From assembly GCF_041262565.1 (NCBI RefSeq), contig NZ_JBGCCJ010000001.1, positions 3,968,001 through 4,032,000 of the forward strand: a DNA stretch of 64,000 bases. The letters are read 5' to 3'. This DNA comes from Leifsonia sp. EB41. Its GTDB lineage: Bacteria; Actinomycetota; Actinomycetes; Actinomycetales; Microbacteriaceae. Positions 25,089-32,801 of this stretch are shown here, piece after piece. The translations under genes and the position numbers were made by a program. The notes beneath the pieces are model-generated. The model saw nothing but the letters and a program-made list of their open reading frames with translations, was not told where the DNA came from and searched no databases. Within the stretch, counting starts at the first letter, position 1. Every line of letters begins with the position of its first letter.

Positions 25089-26198
25089 TTAGTGCTGAGT
25101 TGGTTCTGATCGAATCGAGCGCGCCTCGAAGCCCGCGCGCGTTCCCGCGATCACCAGCGGGTGGAGAAGCGATGTCACCGCCTCCAGCAGGTGACTGGGC
25201 ACGATTCGCCGCAATCCTCCTGGTGCGAGGGTGCGGAGACTCTCGCGGACACGCGCCGCATCGAGCCCGCGAGGGGCGGGCGAGAGGTCGCCGATGGCAG
25301 CGCCGATGAGGTACGCGGTCCGCCAGATCTCACGCTGAATGATCGTGCTCACTCGATCGTCGAGTTCATCGGGATCGGTCAGCCGGGCAGACCAGTCCTC
25401 GAATCGGCGATCAGCAGCGTCCCGCGACAGCTCGAGCAATCTGAACGCCGCGTCCGATCGCAATCGGCGCCATCCGTCGGCGCTCGCCCGATCCGGGACG
25501 AAGAGCGCCGCCTGCTGATCCCACCAGTCGTAGTAGGGAACGACAGAGGGCTCGAGGACCGCCGTGGTGATCAGCGTGGCGCGGCGGTCGACGAAGTGCG
25601 CAGCACGTCGTATGCCCATGATGGAGTTCCCGACCAGGCTGTCACCGACGTCGTGTTGAAGTGGGCTGTCCACGGGAGCGATGCTGGCGACACCGACCGA
25701 CCGCAGGTAGTCGAAAAGCATGACGTCGTCCGGCACGTCGAGCGTCGAATGACGCGCCGCGTATCCGTCGAGACCGCGGGCGGTGTCGACCGGAAGGACC
25801 AGCCCGACCGTTGGCACGTAGTCATCGACAACCGTCGTCCAGTCGACGTCGGTCGCCGCAGCAAGCCGGGCAGCGGTGGCCGTACGCGACCCCCATTCGA
25901 TGAAGAGGGAGATGGCGTCGTTCGGCCTCGCGGCGATCAGGTGCCGAACGCGTTCTTCGAAGTCGTCGGATGTCGCCACATCGTCTTGGAGGACGAGGTG
26001 GTGGGTTGCTTGCGGCGATGCCGTCGCCCACGCGACGCGAGCTGTGCGCCAGGCGGATGGCGGGCCTTCAGGATCGGGATCCATCACGATCTGAAGGTGG
26101 AGTCCGGGGTGGCGCGATTGAAGCTCCTGCGCTGCCTCCAGGCGGCGGGGATGGGTCATGATCGCGGCCGAGAGGATCACGGATGGAGCTCGTGTCAC
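25089..26198 (-). CDS. GT-A-fold glycosyltransferase-like protein, first gene of the operon
   Basis: 369 residues, soluble. The N-terminal third looks like a GT-A fold: SVILSAAIMTHPRR opening, QIVMDPDPEGPP, and HHLVLQDDVATSDDFEERV, whose LQDDV resembles the D-x-D metal site of family-25-like transferases. ISLFIEWGSR and the LDVPDDVMLFDYL stretch follow. The C-terminal 150 residues are helical and unassigned. It precedes the PurA-like gene by 19 bases. The start GTG 26198 lies after an A+T-rich region that probably holds the operon promoter. A sugar or related transfer is likely; donor and acceptor are unknown. Confidence 0.55.
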   Translation of the reverse strand: MTRAPSVILSAAIMTHPRRLEAAQELQSRHPGLHLQIVMDPDPEGPPSAWRTARVAWATASPQATHHLVLQDDVATSDDFEERVRHLIAARPNDAISLFIEWGSRTATAARLAAATDVDWTTVVDDYVPTVGLVLPVDTARGLDGYAARHSTLDVPDDVMLFDYLRSVGVASIAPVDSPLQHDVGDSLVGNSIMGIRRAAHFVDRRATLITTAVLEPSVVPYYDWWDQQAALFVPDRASADGWRRLRSDAAFRLLELSRDAADRRFEDWSARLTDPDELDDRVSTIIQREIWRTAYLIGAAIGDLSPAPRGLDAARVRESLRTLAPGGLRRIVPSHLLEAVTSLLHPLVIAGTRAGFEARSIRSEPTQH

Positions 26199-26229
26199 TA
26201 CGTCCTCGTTGTGCTCTTTCGACCGGGGT

Positions 26230-26290
26230 CGAGGTGGTTCATTTACTCAAATTTAGAGTGTAACGATCTAGAAACACAAATCGGCGCGAC
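26230..26290 (-). promoter_or_regulatory. A+T-rich probable promoter/operator of the PurA-like operon
   Basis: This stretch is much richer in A/T than its surroundings. It contains an imperfect inverted repeat (26245-26259, ACTC-N7-GAGT around AAATTT). On the minus strand a weak -35 (TTGTGT) and A-rich -10-like sequence (TAAATT) are about 18 bases apart. It lies between the operon's first start codon and the divergent gene at 26379, so it may serve both. Confidence 0.35.
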
Positions 26291-26378
26291 GCGACTGCTG
26301 GTCTCATCCCATCGATGTACGCTGCGCTCGATCGCCCGATGGACGCAGGCCGCGAGGAGTCCCGATAGCCTCGACCCC

Positions 26379-26840
26379 GTGCCATCCCTCGCCCGCCGCC
26401 GTGCCCTCCTGATCGTGGCGGCGATCGCCACCGTCGTCGCCGGGCTGACCGTCCACGAGACCGTCGACAGCTGGGCCGGCGCGTTCGCGGGGGATGCGCT
26501 GTACGCTGTGCTGATCTTCCTGCTGGTCGCGGTCGTGGCCGTGCGGGCGGCGAGCGCGGTCGTGGGCGGCGTCGCGTTCGCGGTCTGCGCCGCCGTGGAG
26601 CTGTTTCAGCTCACCGGGGTCCCCGCTTACCTGTCTGCGACGATCCCGGGAGTCGAGCTGGTGCTCGGGTCCACGTTCCAGTGGAGCGATCTGGTCGCGT
26701 ACGCGGTCGGGGCGGCGCTCGCGGCCGCGGTGGACGCGGGGATCAGGAGACGCGCAGCAGGATCTTCCCGAGGTGGGCGGACGACTCCATCCTCCGGTGA
26801 GCTTGGGCCGCGTCCGCCAGCGGGAACACCGAGTCGATGA
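26379..26840 (+). CDS. DUF2809-type small membrane protein
   Basis: 153 residues with about four hydrophobic helices: VAAIATVVAGLTVHETV, ALYAVLIFLLVAVVAV, VVGGVAFAVCAAVELFQL and the end SDLVAYAVGAALAAAVD. The helix-3 ELFQL and the helix-4 WSDLVAYAVG motifs fit DUF2809 proteins of unknown function. The last 35 codons are hydrophilic and overlap the oppositely oriented oxidoreductase gene by 98 bases, so the conserved protein probably ends near residue 120 and the tail is incidental. GTG 26379 lacks a clear ribosome site. Confidence 0.6.
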   Translation: MPSLARRRALLIVAAIATVVAGLTVHETVDSWAGAFAGDALYAVLIFLLVAVVAVRAASAVVGGVAFAVCAAVELFQLTGVPAYLSATIPGVELVLGSTFQWSDLVAYAVGAALAAAVDAGIRRRAAGSSRGGRTTPSSGELGPRPPAGTPSR

Positions 26841-27729
26841 CCGGGTGGACCTCGCCGGACTCCAGCAGCGGCCACACGTGCTCGCGCACGGCGGCGATGA
26901 TGGCGACCCGTTCGGCGAGCGGGCGGGCGCGCAGCGTCGTGCCCTGCAGGCGCGCGCGCTTCATCATCAGGAGGCCCATGTCCACCGCGGCCGGGGTGCG
27001 GTCGCGGATCGCGATCGACATGATGCGGCCGCCGGTCGCGAGGGCCTCCAGGTCGCGGGCGATGTACGCACCGCCGACGATGTCGAGGACGACGTCGGCG
27101 CCGCGGCCGTCGGTGAAGACGTGGACCGCCTCCACGAAGTCGTCGGTGCGGTAGTCGACGGCGGCGTCCGCGCCGAGGCCGCGGCAGAAGGCGGCCTTCT
27201 CAGGGCTGCCGGCGGTCGCGATCACCGGCGAGCCCAGCGCGTGGGCGAGCTGGATGGCCATGCTGCCGATCCCGCTGGAACCGCCGTGCACTAGCAGCGT
27301 CTCGCCAGGCGCCAGCGCGCCGAGGTCGAACACGTTCGACCAGACCGTGGCGGCGACCTCGGGCAGGCCGGCGGCCTCCACCGGGTCCACACCGGGCGGG
27401 ATCGGGAGCACGAGTCCGGCGTCCACCGTGACGTACTCGGCGTAGCCGCCGCCGGGCAGCAGCGCGCAGACGAGGTCGCCCTCGCGCCAGCGCCCGGGCT
27501 CGACGTCGGCGCCGATCGCGTCGATGACGCCGGACACTTCGAGGCCCGGCCATTCCGGGGCGCCGGGCGGCGGCGGGTAGAAGCCGCGGCGCTGGCTGAG
27601 GTCGGCGCCGTTCAGCCCGGCCGCGATCACGCGGATGCGGACCTCGCCGGGTGCGGGTTGCGGGTCCGGGACGTCGGCGACGGTCAGGACCTCTGCGTCG
27701 CCCGGCTGCGGCACGACCACGGCGCGCAT
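26743..27729 (-). CDS. NAD(P)H:quinone oxidoreductase, zinc-type alcohol dehydrogenase superfamily
   Basis: 328 residues, the usual size of QOR/PIG3-type medium-chain dehydrogenases that lack zinc. The substrate-side domain has ECG-like GLNGADLSQRRGFYPPPPG and the PGLEVSGVI motif. The cofactor domain has LLVHGGSSGIGSMAIQLA (Rossmann GxSSGIG) and an IATAGS strand end, typical for NADPH-linked members. ATG 27729 overlaps the ABC permease stop by one base (TGATG), making it the third gene of the ABC unit on the minus strand. Its relation to the transporter is unclear; detoxification of quinones or enones is the family role. Confidence 0.85.
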   Translation of the reverse strand: MRAVVVPQPGDAEVLTVADVPDPQPAPGEVRIRVIAAGLNGADLSQRRGFYPPPPGAPEWPGLEVSGVIDAIGADVEPGRWREGDLVCALLPGGGYAEYVTVDAGLVLPIPPGVDPVEAAGLPEVAATVWSNVFDLGALAPGETLLVHGGSSGIGSMAIQLAHALGSPVIATAGSPEKAAFCRGLGADAAVDYRTDDFVEAVHVFTDGRGADVVLDIVGGAYIARDLEALATGGRIMSIAIRDRTPAAVDMGLLMMKRARLQGTTLRARPLAERVAIIAAVREHVWPLLESGEVHPVIDSVFPLADAAQAHRRMESSAHLGKILLRVS

Positions 27730-28967
27730 CAGCGGACCGCCGATCCCGCGGGCTTGCGCCCAAGCACATCCCGGATGCGCACCTTGCTGGAGTACTCGAT
27801 GGACCCGTACCGGAAGAGCCGCACGGCCAGCCGGAGCACGACATAGGACAGGACGAACAGCTCCACGACGATCACGATGGCCTGCCACAGCGGCAGGGAC
27901 CCGAACGCGTTGAGGATCAGCGCGGTGATCGGCGCCGTATAGGGGAAGAACGCCAGGACCTGCACGATGGGCGCCTCCGGCGTGCTGACCGCGTAGCTGG
28001 ACGCGTAGATCGGGATGACGACGGCGAAGATCACGACCGAGAAGAACGGTGCGGCGTCCTTCGCGGTCGGCATCACCGCGCCGACGGCGACGAGCGTCCC
28101 GGTGAACAGCGCGAACCCGCCGATCGTGATGAGCGCGCCGACGATCATCTTCTGCGGGTCGAACACCAGCGAGCTCAGGTCGAAGTTCGGGATGGCGAGC
28201 TGGTCGCGGAAGAACAGGTAGCCGATCACGACCGGCAGGGCGAAGACGGCGATCTGGATGATGCCGACCGCGAACAGCGACACCACCTTGCCGACCAGGA
28301 GGTTCGTCGGGTTGATCGTGGTGAGGATCATCTCCGTGACCCGGTTCTCCTTCTCCTCCAGTGTCGAGTTGAGCATCTGGTTGCCGAGGAACACGATCAC
28401 GACGAAGAACGCCGCCAGGAAGATCAGCGGGGGCAGGATGCCTTGGAAGCCCGGCGCGACCGCGCCGTCCTTGAACGTGGTCGTCGAGGTGTTCGTCTCG
28501 CCGCGGAGGATCGCGACATCCACCGGGCTGTTCAGCTTCTGCTCCACGCTCGTCGCGAGCAGCGACTGGGCGACGGCGGAGTACTTGCTGTTCGCGAACA
28601 CGCCCGCGTCGGCCCCGTAGACCTTGATCGTCTGTTTCGAGGGGTCGGCCGGGTAGTCGAAGAAGGCCGGTGTGCCGCCGATCTGCACCTCCTCGACCCC
28701 CTCTGAGCTGCTGGCGATCTCCTTGCCGCCGTAGCTGCTCGCGACCGCCGGGTCGACCAGGCCGGACGCGTCGGCGTAGAGGAAGTCGAAGCGCGCGTTC
28801 TTCTGCTGGTCGGCGGTGTTGGCGCTGGAGACGTTCGCTGAGATGACGAGGGCTCCGAGGCCGAAGACCAGGATCGGCAGGATGAGCGTCACAGCCCAGA
28901 AGCTGCGCTTCTTGATCGTGCGGGTGAACTCGAACCCTATGACGGTGGAGAGGTTGTGGCGGGCCAT
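27729..28967 (-). CDS. ABC-2-type transporter permease (NatB-like)
   Basis: 412 residues. An N-terminal helix (FWAVTLILPILVFGLGALVI) is followed by a large external domain of about 170 residues. Then come five or six helices with LIFLAAFFVVIVFLGNQMLNSTLEEKENRVTEMI, the EEKENR loop being typical of NatB/ABC-2 exporter permeases. It partners the ATPase encoded two bases upstream. Family members export sodium ions, lipids or drugs; nothing here fixes the substrate. Confidence 0.85.
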   Translation of the reverse strand: MARHNLSTVIGFEFTRTIKKRSFWAVTLILPILVFGLGALVISANVSSANTADQQKNARFDFLYADASGLVDPAVASSYGGKEIASSSEGVEEVQIGGTPAFFDYPADPSKQTIKVYGADAGVFANSKYSAVAQSLLATSVEQKLNSPVDVAILRGETNTSTTTFKDGAVAPGFQGILPPLIFLAAFFVVIVFLGNQMLNSTLEEKENRVTEMILTTINPTNLLVGKVVSLFAVGIIQIAVFALPVVIGYLFFRDQLAIPNFDLSSLVFDPQKMIVGALITIGGFALFTGTLVAVGAVMPTAKDAAPFFSVVIFAVVIPIYASSYAVSTPEAPIVQVLAFFPYTAPITALILNAFGSLPLWQAIVIVVELFVLSYVVLRLAVRLFRYGSIEYSSKVRIRDVLGRKPAGSAVR

Positions 28968-28969
28968 GC

Positions 28970-29893
28970 TCAGTCCTCCTGGCGGCTCTCGGCGCCGTAG
29001 ACCTCGACGAAGATGTCGTCCAGGGATTTGCGGGTGGGGGCGAAGCGGGTGATGTGGAGGCCGGCGTCCACGAGGCCGCGGAGGATCGCCGCGGTGTCGG
29101 CGTCGTTCGCGACCTCCAGCTCGGCGCGCCCGTCCTCGTCCCTCGCGACGCGGTAGGCGAGGGAGGCGGGGATGGTGCCGTCGTGGTCCACGTGGACTAC
29201 GGTGCCGCCGAACTGCTCCTGCACCTCCGACACGGTGCCGTAAGCGCGGGAGACGCCGTCCTTGAGGAGGATGACGCGGTCGCAGAGCCGCTCGACCTCC
29301 TCCATCTGGTGGGTCACCATCATCACGGTGGAGCCTGCGCGCTTCTGGTCGTCGATGATGTCCATGAGCAGGCGCCGGTTGACCGGGTCGAAGCCCTTCG
29401 TCGGCTCGTCGAGGATGAGCAGCTCCGGCTGGTTCATGATCGTGACGCCGAGCTGCACCTTCTGCTGCTGGCCGCCGGAGAGCTTGTCGAGCCGGACCTT
29501 CTCCTTGTCGCCGATGCCGACGCGCTCCAGGTACTCGCTCGACCAGCGCCGCGCCTTCTCGGCGCCGAGGCCCTTCAGCCGGCCGAAGTAGACCATCACG
29601 TCGATGACGGACTCCTTCTTGTAGAGGCCGCGCTCCTCCGGGAGGTAGCCGAGCCGCTCGCCGGCCTCCGGCGAGAAGTCCTTGCCGTCGATGTGCAGGA
29701 CCCCGGCGGTCGGCTGGTAGATGCCGAGCAGCGCACGGATCGTCGTGGTCTTGCCCGACCCGTTGCTGCCGAGGAAGCCGAACGTCTCTCCTCGGACGAT
29801 GTCGAACGAGAGGTCGCGGATGACGGTCGTGCGCCCGAAGTCCATGCGGAAGCCGGCGATGTGCACGAGGGGCTCGGCGCTCTGGGTGTTCAC
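28970..29893 (-). CDS. ABC transporter ATP-binding protein (NatA-like)
   Basis: 307 residues. Walker A GSNGSGKTT, Q-loop-containing YLPEERGLYKKESV, signature LSGGQQQKV, Walker B LLILDEP and the switch His in MMVTHQMEEV are all present. The C-terminal 90 residues form the DUF4162-like extension common in ABC-2 drug/ion exporters. GTG 29893 is the only sensible start at the domain border. The permease follows after two bases, so they form a NatAB-type pair. Confidence 0.9.
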   Translation of the reverse strand: MNTQSAEPLVHIAGFRMDFGRTTVIRDLSFDIVRGETFGFLGSNGSGKTTTIRALLGIYQPTAGVLHIDGKDFSPEAGERLGYLPEERGLYKKESVIDVMVYFGRLKGLGAEKARRWSSEYLERVGIGDKEKVRLDKLSGGQQQKVQLGVTIMNQPELLILDEPTKGFDPVNRRLLMDIIDDQKRAGSTVMMVTHQMEEVERLCDRVILLKDGVSRAYGTVSEVQEQFGGTVVHVDHDGTIPASLAYRVARDEDGRAELEVANDADTAAILRGLVDAGLHITRFAPTRKSLDDIFVEVYGAESRQED

Positions 29894-29985
29894 ACGATCG
29901 AGCCTATTGGGTGGAGGGTGCGGCGGTCGCGGGATTCGGAGGCTATGAAAGCATTCCCCGGCGTTGCCTTCTCGGGGGACGCCCG

Positions 29986-30789
29986 CTACGCGAGCGCGTC
30001 GAGCAGTGCCGCGTGCAGCAGGCCGTTCGACGCGAGCGACGAGCCGTGGGACGGCCCCGCTTCGCCTGTCACCGAAGTGAAGGCGCCGCCGGCCTCCTCC
30101 ACGATCGGGATGAGCGCCGCCAGGTCGTAGGTCTTCACATCGAACTCGCCCACCGCGTCCAGGAGGCCCTCCGCCAGCAGCATGTACGCCCACATATCGC
30201 CGTACGCGCGGTCCCGCCACACCCGCCGGGTGAGGGCGACGAGCCGGTCGAGGTAGCCGGCCTGATCCCACTGCGCGATGCTCTGGAAGCTGACCGACGC
30301 GTTCGCGAGGTCGTCGACGCCCGAGGTGTGGATGCGACGAGGCGTGGCGCCGGGGGCGTCCGTCGTCCACGCGCCTCCGCCGGCCGCCGCCCACCAGCGC
30401 TTGCCGAGCGCGGGGGAGCTGACCACGCCGACAACAGGCTTGCCGTCCTCGGCGAGGGCGATGAGCGTTCCCCACACCGGCACGCCGCGCAGGTAGTTGG
30501 AGGTCCCGTCGATCGGGTCGAGGATCCACTGCCGCGCGGCGTCGCCCTCGGTGCCGTACTCCTCGCCGAGGATGCCGTCGGCCGGCCGCTCGACGGCGAG
30601 CGCCTCCCGGATGGCCCGCTCGACGGCCAGGTCGGCCTCCGTGACGAACGTGCGATCGGGCTTGGTGTCGATGTGCAGGCCGCGCTCCCGGAAGTGCGCG
30701 GACGAGATGCCGTCGGCGAGGTCGGCGAGCCGCAGCGCGAGCGCCAGGTCGTCGGAGCGGAGCGGGGCGGTGTCACGAGCGTCGTTCAC
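29986..30789 (-). CDS. hisN: Inositol-monophosphatase-type phosphatase, probable histidinol-phosphatase
   Basis: 267 residues with the metal-dependent phosphatase motifs GEEYG, DPIDGTSNYLRG and YDLAALIPIVEEAGG. The layout RTFVTEADLAVERAIREAL plus the VPVWGTLIAL stretch is what I associate with the actinobacterial HisN branch rather than inositol monophosphatase proper. HisN removes phosphate from histidinol phosphate in histidine synthesis. It stands alone, upstream of and divergent from tRNA-Lys. Confidence 0.75.
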   Translation of the reverse strand: MNDARDTAPLRSDDLALALRLADLADGISSAHFRERGLHIDTKPDRTFVTEADLAVERAIREALAVERPADGILGEEYGTEGDAARQWILDPIDGTSNYLRGVPVWGTLIALAEDGKPVVGVVSSPALGKRWWAAAGGGAWTTDAPGATPRRIHTSGVDDLANASVSFQSIAQWDQAGYLDRLVALTRRVWRDRAYGDMWAYMLLAEGLLDAVGEFDVKTYDLAALIPIVEEAGGAFTSVTGEAGPSHGSSLASNGLLHAALLDALA

Positions 30790-30910
30790 GCCAGGAGCCT
30801 AGCGGCCCTGCGCCGGGACACGCCCGGGGTGCACTGCCGCCGCCGCCGATTGGCGTCCCGCCCGGACCGGATGCTAATGTTGAGCCTCGTTCCGGGAAAC
30901 CGGAGCGAAT

Positions 30911-30983
30911 GCGCCTCTAGCTCAATCGGCAGAGCAATTGACTCTTAATCAATGGGTTCAGGGTTCAAGTCCCTGGGGGCGCA
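30911..30983 (+). tRNA. tRNA-Lys (anticodon CTT)
   Basis: A complete 73-base cloverleaf: acceptor GCGCCTC/GGGGCGC (one G-U), D-arm GCTC/GAGC, anticodon stem ATTGA/TCAAT with loop CTCTTAA (anticodon CTT at 30944-30946), T-stem CAGGG/CCCTG with TTCAAGT loop. CCA is not encoded. Its 3' 23 bases double as the attachment site of the island that follows. Confidence 0.95.
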
Positions 30984-30984
30984 C
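30961..30984. repeat. Left attachment site (tRNA-Lys 3' end)
   Basis: A 24-base stretch covering the T-arm and acceptor 3' side of tRNA-Lys recurs exactly at 36886-36909. The left copy keeps the tRNA whole, as expected for integration into a tRNA 3' end. Similarity continues for about 120 further bases, including the terminator and the arm-like site. Confidence 0.8.
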
Positions 30985-31006
30985 AGTACGACGGAAGTGG
31001 TGAGAG

Positions 31007-31044
31007 GCCCCCGATCCCCTGGAAACACAGGGATCGGGGGCTTT
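31007..31044 (+). terminator. Terminator of tRNA-Lys (element copy)
   Basis: A perfect 12-bp stem (GCCCCCGATCCC with GGGATCGGGGGC) around an 11-base loop, followed by TTT. A longer version occurs at 36928-36970 and a half copy at 37409-37441. Confidence 0.8.
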
Positions 31045-31080
31045 CTCGTTGGTGGGGGCCCGAGCGTGATTAGGCTGTTT

Positions 31081-31100
31081 GTCCACATTTTGCCCACATC
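31081..31100. repeat. Candidate integrase arm-type site, left end of island
   Basis: GTCCACATTTTGCCCACATC matches the TGCCCACA-(C/A)TTTTGCCCAC pattern at 8480, 36764 and 37003. On the minus strand it reads WMWAKCGQ just before a stop, so it may instead be the end of the former integrase gene. Confidence 0.4.
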
Positions 31101-31279
31101 CAATTTCGCCCGCCTCGTAGAGCCGCTCCTAAGTGTGGGCTAACCGCGCGTTGGCCGGATTGGTGTCTCGGTCTCACGACGCTCGGTGTCGTCGTGGGCG
31201 AGATCCTCGCAAAGCGCACCACGCCAGACATTTTGAACGCGAAGTTGTACTGTGTGTCGTCGCGGTTAGGCTTCACCCG

Positions 31280-31567
31280 ATGGACCTGAATCAAAAGGCG
31301 GGTGTGTCCGCGTCGATTCTGCTCGGCACGTGGGAATGGCCAATCCACGGGCTGCGCCACCTTCCGACGACGGGCACGAGTGGTTGGTATGTCTGGACAG
31401 GCGATTTGACCGACGATGACGACTTCTTCCATCCCTGGCACCTGGCTCACTTGATCCGACTCGATGCGGCGCTTCCTCGTCTTCTGGATCGACCGCCTGG
31501 CTCTCGGTTCCTCATCGCACCCGGCTACGAGGATGTCTGGCACGATGAATCGCTTCTGGATTTATAG
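31280..31567 (+). CDS. Small immunity-like protein
   Basis: 95 residues, cytoplasmic and acidic. After a polar N-terminus it reads GTSGWYVWTGDLTDDDDFFHP, then HLAHLIRLDAALPRLLDRPPG and FLIAPGYEDVW near the end. This pattern (GWY...D-D-D-F-F...PPG-x-x-F-L-I-x-x-x-Y-E-D-V-W) recalls small immunity/DUF2185-like proteins of polymorphic toxin systems. No toxin gene is next to it, as is common for orphan immunity genes gathered in islands. ATG 31280 is supported mainly by where the conserved part begins. Confidence 0.5.
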   Translation: MDLNQKAGVSASILLGTWEWPIHGLRHLPTTGTSGWYVWTGDLTDDDDFFHPWHLAHLIRLDAALPRLLDRPPGSRFLIAPGYEDVWHDESLLDL

Positions 31568-31705
31568 ACCGCTCGCCGCAGACGCAGCACGGGACGGTCT
31601 CACGTTCGGCTTAGTGATCACGGTCAGCCTCAATGGGCTCGACAGCCGACGTTGAAGGTTCACGCGCCGCCCATCGTTCGTACCAAGTTGCCGCTCGCAG
31701 TTGTT

Positions 31706-31840
31706 CATCCGCGCGGCGCCCTTGTGGCCGAGCATCTTCTGCAGCACTTTGATGTTCGCGCCTGAGCTAACCGCCAAGCTCGCGGCCGTGCGCCGGGGTC
31801 ATGCGGGGTCATGTACGCGGAATGCCCGCTGTCTTGCGAT
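31706..31840 (-). pseudogene. int: C-terminal fragment of a tyrosine recombinase (integrase)
   Basis: The fragment encodes the catalytic His-x-x-Arg stretch (VHDPRRTAASLAVSSG) and the following NIKVLQKMLGHK, the standard LGH box of phage-type integrases. It is broken by a 10-bp perfect tandem duplication (31794-31803 and 31804-31813) inside the H-D-P-R codons, which shifts the frame into a stop. The catalytic Tyr region and the whole N-terminus are missing. The fragment points toward the left attachment site, as an integrase of this island should. Confidence 0.7.
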
Positions 31841-31931
31841 CCATCATGCGGCTGACCTGGGGCTTGCTGCTAGATTCAGTGAACGGCTTGCCAGCTATCC
31901 GCCAGCGCCGTGGAGCGAGGTAAGCGGCACG

Positions 31932-32543
31932 ATGGGTCCCGGCCAAATAAGACCGACCTTCGCGATTCACGATCGCGAAAAACGATATGCCGTGACCGCC
32001 GCTGCCTGGGTGCTCGGAGCTGGCGGAATCCTCAATGTGATGCACCCGTCAGCATCGATACCGTTCTTCGTCGGTCTGGTGGGGCTGATCGTTGCGATGC
32101 AGGTCGTCTATCTGAAGCGCATGGGCTTCGTGCGGCGCGTTGCCTCCCAGCTCGCACAAGAATTCCCGGGCGATCGTTTCCTCGTCGGAAACGTGCGGTT
32201 CGTTCGCGCAGGAGACGGCGGTCCGAATGCGGTCGAATTCACGACGACCGTCCTCCAATTCGGGAGCACGGCACTGTCGCTGTGGAACCCAGACTCGCCT
32301 TCGCATCCTCGTGTCGCGATCTCGTACGACGATCTCGACGTTGACGTCACGAAGGGGACGCCTCCCCGTTGGGCCCTGGTCGTTCCGTATTCGGCCGGGG
32401 AGACGCACATTGCCGTGTTCGCTATGGCGGGCTTGGGCTTCGAGAACGAAGCTCGATTGAAAGAGCTCGCACGTGAACTCTTCCGAATCGATGGCATGAC
32501 TGAGCTCAGAGTGACGACTGAAGGCGGCACCGAGACGCCTTAG
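31932..32543 (+). CDS. Membrane protein of unknown function
   Basis: 203 residues. Two adjacent helices (about 23-40 and 45-63: TAAAWVLGAGGILNV; PFFVGLVGLIVAMQVVYL) form a hairpin. A cytosolic domain of 135 residues of mostly beta character follows, ending with a helix (EARLKELARELFRIDG). The layout recalls small PH-like membrane proteins such as the YcxB type, but no signature confirms it. ATG 31932 has only a weak ribosome site. In an island with an immunity-like gene, an immunity or toxin-response role is possible. Confidence 0.5.
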   Translation: MGPGQIRPTFAIHDREKRYAVTAAAWVLGAGGILNVMHPSASIPFFVGLVGLIVAMQVVYLKRMGFVRRVASQLAQEFPGDRFLVGNVRFVRAGDGGPNAVEFTTTVLQFGSTALSLWNPDSPSHPRVAISYDDLDVDVTKGTPPRWALVVPYSAGETHIAVFAMAGLGFENEARLKELARELFRIDGMTELRVTTEGGTETP

Positions 32544-32710
32544 TGTCTGTTCCAAGGATTGGTCGCCAACTTCGCGGCCGCCTCGTAGAGCCGGACCGCG
32601 ACCATGTCGCAGTGTCGTGAGCAGGGTATGCGTTCTCGACTAGCAGTGCTTCGGGGGACTCGACCAATGCGGTTGCGTCGCCGATCTGCGACTCATAACG
32701 TGCTTTGTTC
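32540..32710 (-). pseudogene. Decayed protein-coding remnant
   Basis: Two adjacent minus-strand frames together read like one protein: NKARYESQIGDATALVESPE and LLVENAYPAHD in one frame, then CDMVAVRLYEAAAKLATNPW and a stop in another. The frame switch falls near 32620-32630. Upstream the first frame meets a stop. The helix-rich, coding-like quality of both halves suggests a frameshifted and truncated gene. I do not recognise the family. Confidence 0.35.
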
Positions 32711-32801
32711 TAAGTGTCTACTTGTTCGCGGAACGAGCTGATCGGAGAGCCTGTCGGGGTAGCCGCAGCTCAGAACCCACGAGAGGCAGTCCAATCGAGT
32801 C

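Noticed and set aside
24185-25309. Plus-strand protein opposite the PurA-like gene
   Set aside because: It is the complement-frame shadow of the strongly motif-supported ligase.
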